From assembly GCA_914767715.1 (NCBI GenBank), contig OU612068.1:5332001-5396000 (forward strand): a stretch of 64,000 nt of DNA, written 5' to 3'. Under the pieces are notes generated by a model that ran no database searches, had not been told where the DNA came from, and was given only the letters and a program-made list of their open reading frames with translations. Below are positions 62,751-64,000 of this stretch, piece by piece (position 1 is the stretch's first letter; each line of letters begins with the position of its first letter). The position numbers and the translations under genes are program-made. This DNA comes from Membranipora membranacea (lineage: Eukaryota; Bryozoa; Gymnolaemata; Cheilostomatida; Membraniporidae).

Positions 62751-62886
62751 CACAGGCCTTCTATAGTTGGTGCAAGTCCAGTGGTAGAGTGCCCCAGTGG
62801 TCGAGGCCTTTTCTCTCAAGAAAAGGCCTCGGCCACTGGGGCACTCGACCACTGGACTTGCACCAACTACAGAAGAAGGCCTGTGG
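62751..62886. repeat. Near-perfect long hairpin, arms of about 65 bases
   Basis: The left arm runs CACAGGCCTTCT...GGCCTTTTCT and the right arm is its complement, with about three mismatches and one 3-base gap, around a loop of about four bases. Shared inner words are TAGTTGGTGCAAGTCCAGTG and GTGCCCCAGTGG. Transcription from either strand would give a long stable hairpin RNA. Confidence 0.9.
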
Positions 62887-63207
62887 TTTGCATGTCATCA
62901 GCAATGATGTCCTATGCAATAAGTGTACATTCAAACAGGTTTAAATTGATTCAAATCACTTACTCATTGTTCCAATGCACTTAAATAGTCCATCATTATA
63001 TAATGTAAGAGTTAAAGTCAGTACGTGGACTGGTGACTCAGTGGGGAATATCTTCACAATCTATAGATTCAGCTGTGGAGTTCAGTCACTCCTTTGTTTA
63101 GTGGTCTATAATGGGCAAGAAGGTCTGGTCCTATTGATTAATTTACTCCTTGATAATGGGCTAAACTAACATGGAGCAGTTTGTATGGATGAATAAGGAT
63201 CGATACA

Positions 63208-63296
63208 GTGGTCTAAAAAACAGCGGACTATAGACCCATTTCAAGCGGACCACAGACCAGCGGAACATCGGCGAAGCGGAACATAGAACGCACCCG
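63208..63296 (-). repeat. Opposite-strand copy of the TCTATGTTCCG repeat
   Basis: Read on the minus strand it contains TTCTATGTTCCGCT, GATGTTCCGCT, GGTCTGTGGTCCGCT and GGGTCTATAGTCCGCT, matching the array at 51765-51850. Confidence 0.75.
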
Positions 63297-63530
63297 ATGG
63301 AATATAACTGCAGCATTTACTGCCGATTTCCACTAGCCTCAGTTCTTTCCTGCTAAGATTATTGATATGATTGTTTTATTTTAGAACATGAAGTCTTGAT
63401 ATTCTTTTTAGATCTGAGAATAAATAGTAGCGACTCCAATTACAATGTTTATATATTTAGTCTGTCTCTTTCCGTCTCTTTTATTCCCACTAAATATGAA
63501 TCATGCTGTCTTGCTTATGGTATATCTATA

Positions 63531-63922
63531 ACCAAGGAGTAACAGCTGTCACTCCTTGGTATAACCATGCCCTTGTGTATAACTTAGCCATATCTTAAAT
63601 GTTTTTGATATGACACTAGTGAAACTGGGTTTTGAACAGGATGGCTAGTAACAAGGCAATCCACTCATCATTGAAGTCTGTAGACATGTGGCGTGCCAAA
63701 AACTGGTCTCATATCATCAACAGGACAGGTCAAGACAAGTCAGTCAGTGTGAGTGTCCCTCACTGTCACACCCGGGAGAATGGAATCCATTCTCCCTGGT
63801 CACATCACATTGTCATAATATGGTCAGGGCAATGAACTTCCTCTCCGGAGAGGAAGTTCATTGGTCAGGGCCTTGGTAGAATCAAGGAGTAACAGGGGAC
63901 CCCTGGCACTCCTTGGTAGAAT
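63531..63922. repeat. Cluster of four short palindromes with flanking direct repeats
   Basis: The palindromes are 63531-63560 (ACCAAGGAGT stem), 63774-63796 (GGGAGAATGGA stem), 63831-63862 (a perfect 32-base palindrome centred on TCCGGA) and 63883-63914 (CAAGGAGT stem). Direct repeats bracket or overlap three of them: TATAACCA, TGGTCAGGGC and CCTTGGTAGAAT. No gene was found in this part of the window. Confidence 0.85.
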
Positions 63923-64000
63923 GGGCAAGGTGGTATAGCTCCTTGGCTTAGACTTGTAGTATCAACAGAGAAGACAACTCCATAAAAACATAAACAACAA

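Overview
The window is eukaryotic and animal. Protein-coding sequence is split into many short exons by GT-AG introns (one GC-AG), base composition is AT-rich, and gene families typical of metazoans are present: ADAM protease, SH2/PH adaptor, TLDc protein, MUL1 and mitochondrial ribosomal protein mL44. Compact multi-exon genes with short spacers, next to gene-poor DNA full of transposon remnants and palindromes, fit an early-branching invertebrate such as a sponge. I cannot prove the phylum from the sequence alone.

Six genes were assembled by hand from splice sites and reading phase. On the minus strand, left to right: (1) the 5' part of an ADAM-type metalloprotease/disintegrin gene (449-8000), whose 3' end lies beyond base 1; (2) a 15-exon, 590-residue adaptor (9626-19911) with PH, SH2, polyproline and WH2-like segments, closest to STAP in its front half; (3) a 14-exon, 915-residue OXR1/NCOA7-type protein with LysM, GRAM-like and TLDc domains (22146-33812). 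On the plus strand: (4) MUL1, a mitochondrial RING E3 ligase of 353 residues (35969-39069); (5) a 15-exon, 798-residue single-pass membrane protein with an extracellular CUB-like domain and a long cytoplasmic tail (39684-46757). On the minus strand: (6) MRPL44 (47001-50983), convergent with gene 5 and only about 240 bases from it. In the five complete models the exon lengths sum to an exact multiple of three with an uninterrupted frame.

From about 51 kb to the right edge I find no intact gene. This part holds a Ty3/gypsy pol remnant (55.7-56.5 kb), a non-LTR endonuclease remnant (59.3-59.9 kb), a degenerate tandem repeat (60.05-61.1 kb), a non-LTR reverse transcriptase remnant (61.4-62.6 kb) with a related fragment in MUL1 intron 1, and many inverted repeats. 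The most striking of these are a near-perfect hairpin of about 135 bases at 62.75-62.89 kb and a family of 23-35 base palindromes, several flanked by short direct repeats, densest at 63.5-63.9 kb.

The genes do not form an obvious pathway. MUL1 and MRPL44 act in mitochondria and OXR1/NCOA7 proteins are linked to oxidative-stress protection, but their proximity may be chance. The items most worth a second look are the PH-SH2-polyproline-WH2 adaptor, the CUB receptor with a YxxM-bearing tail, and the palindrome family.
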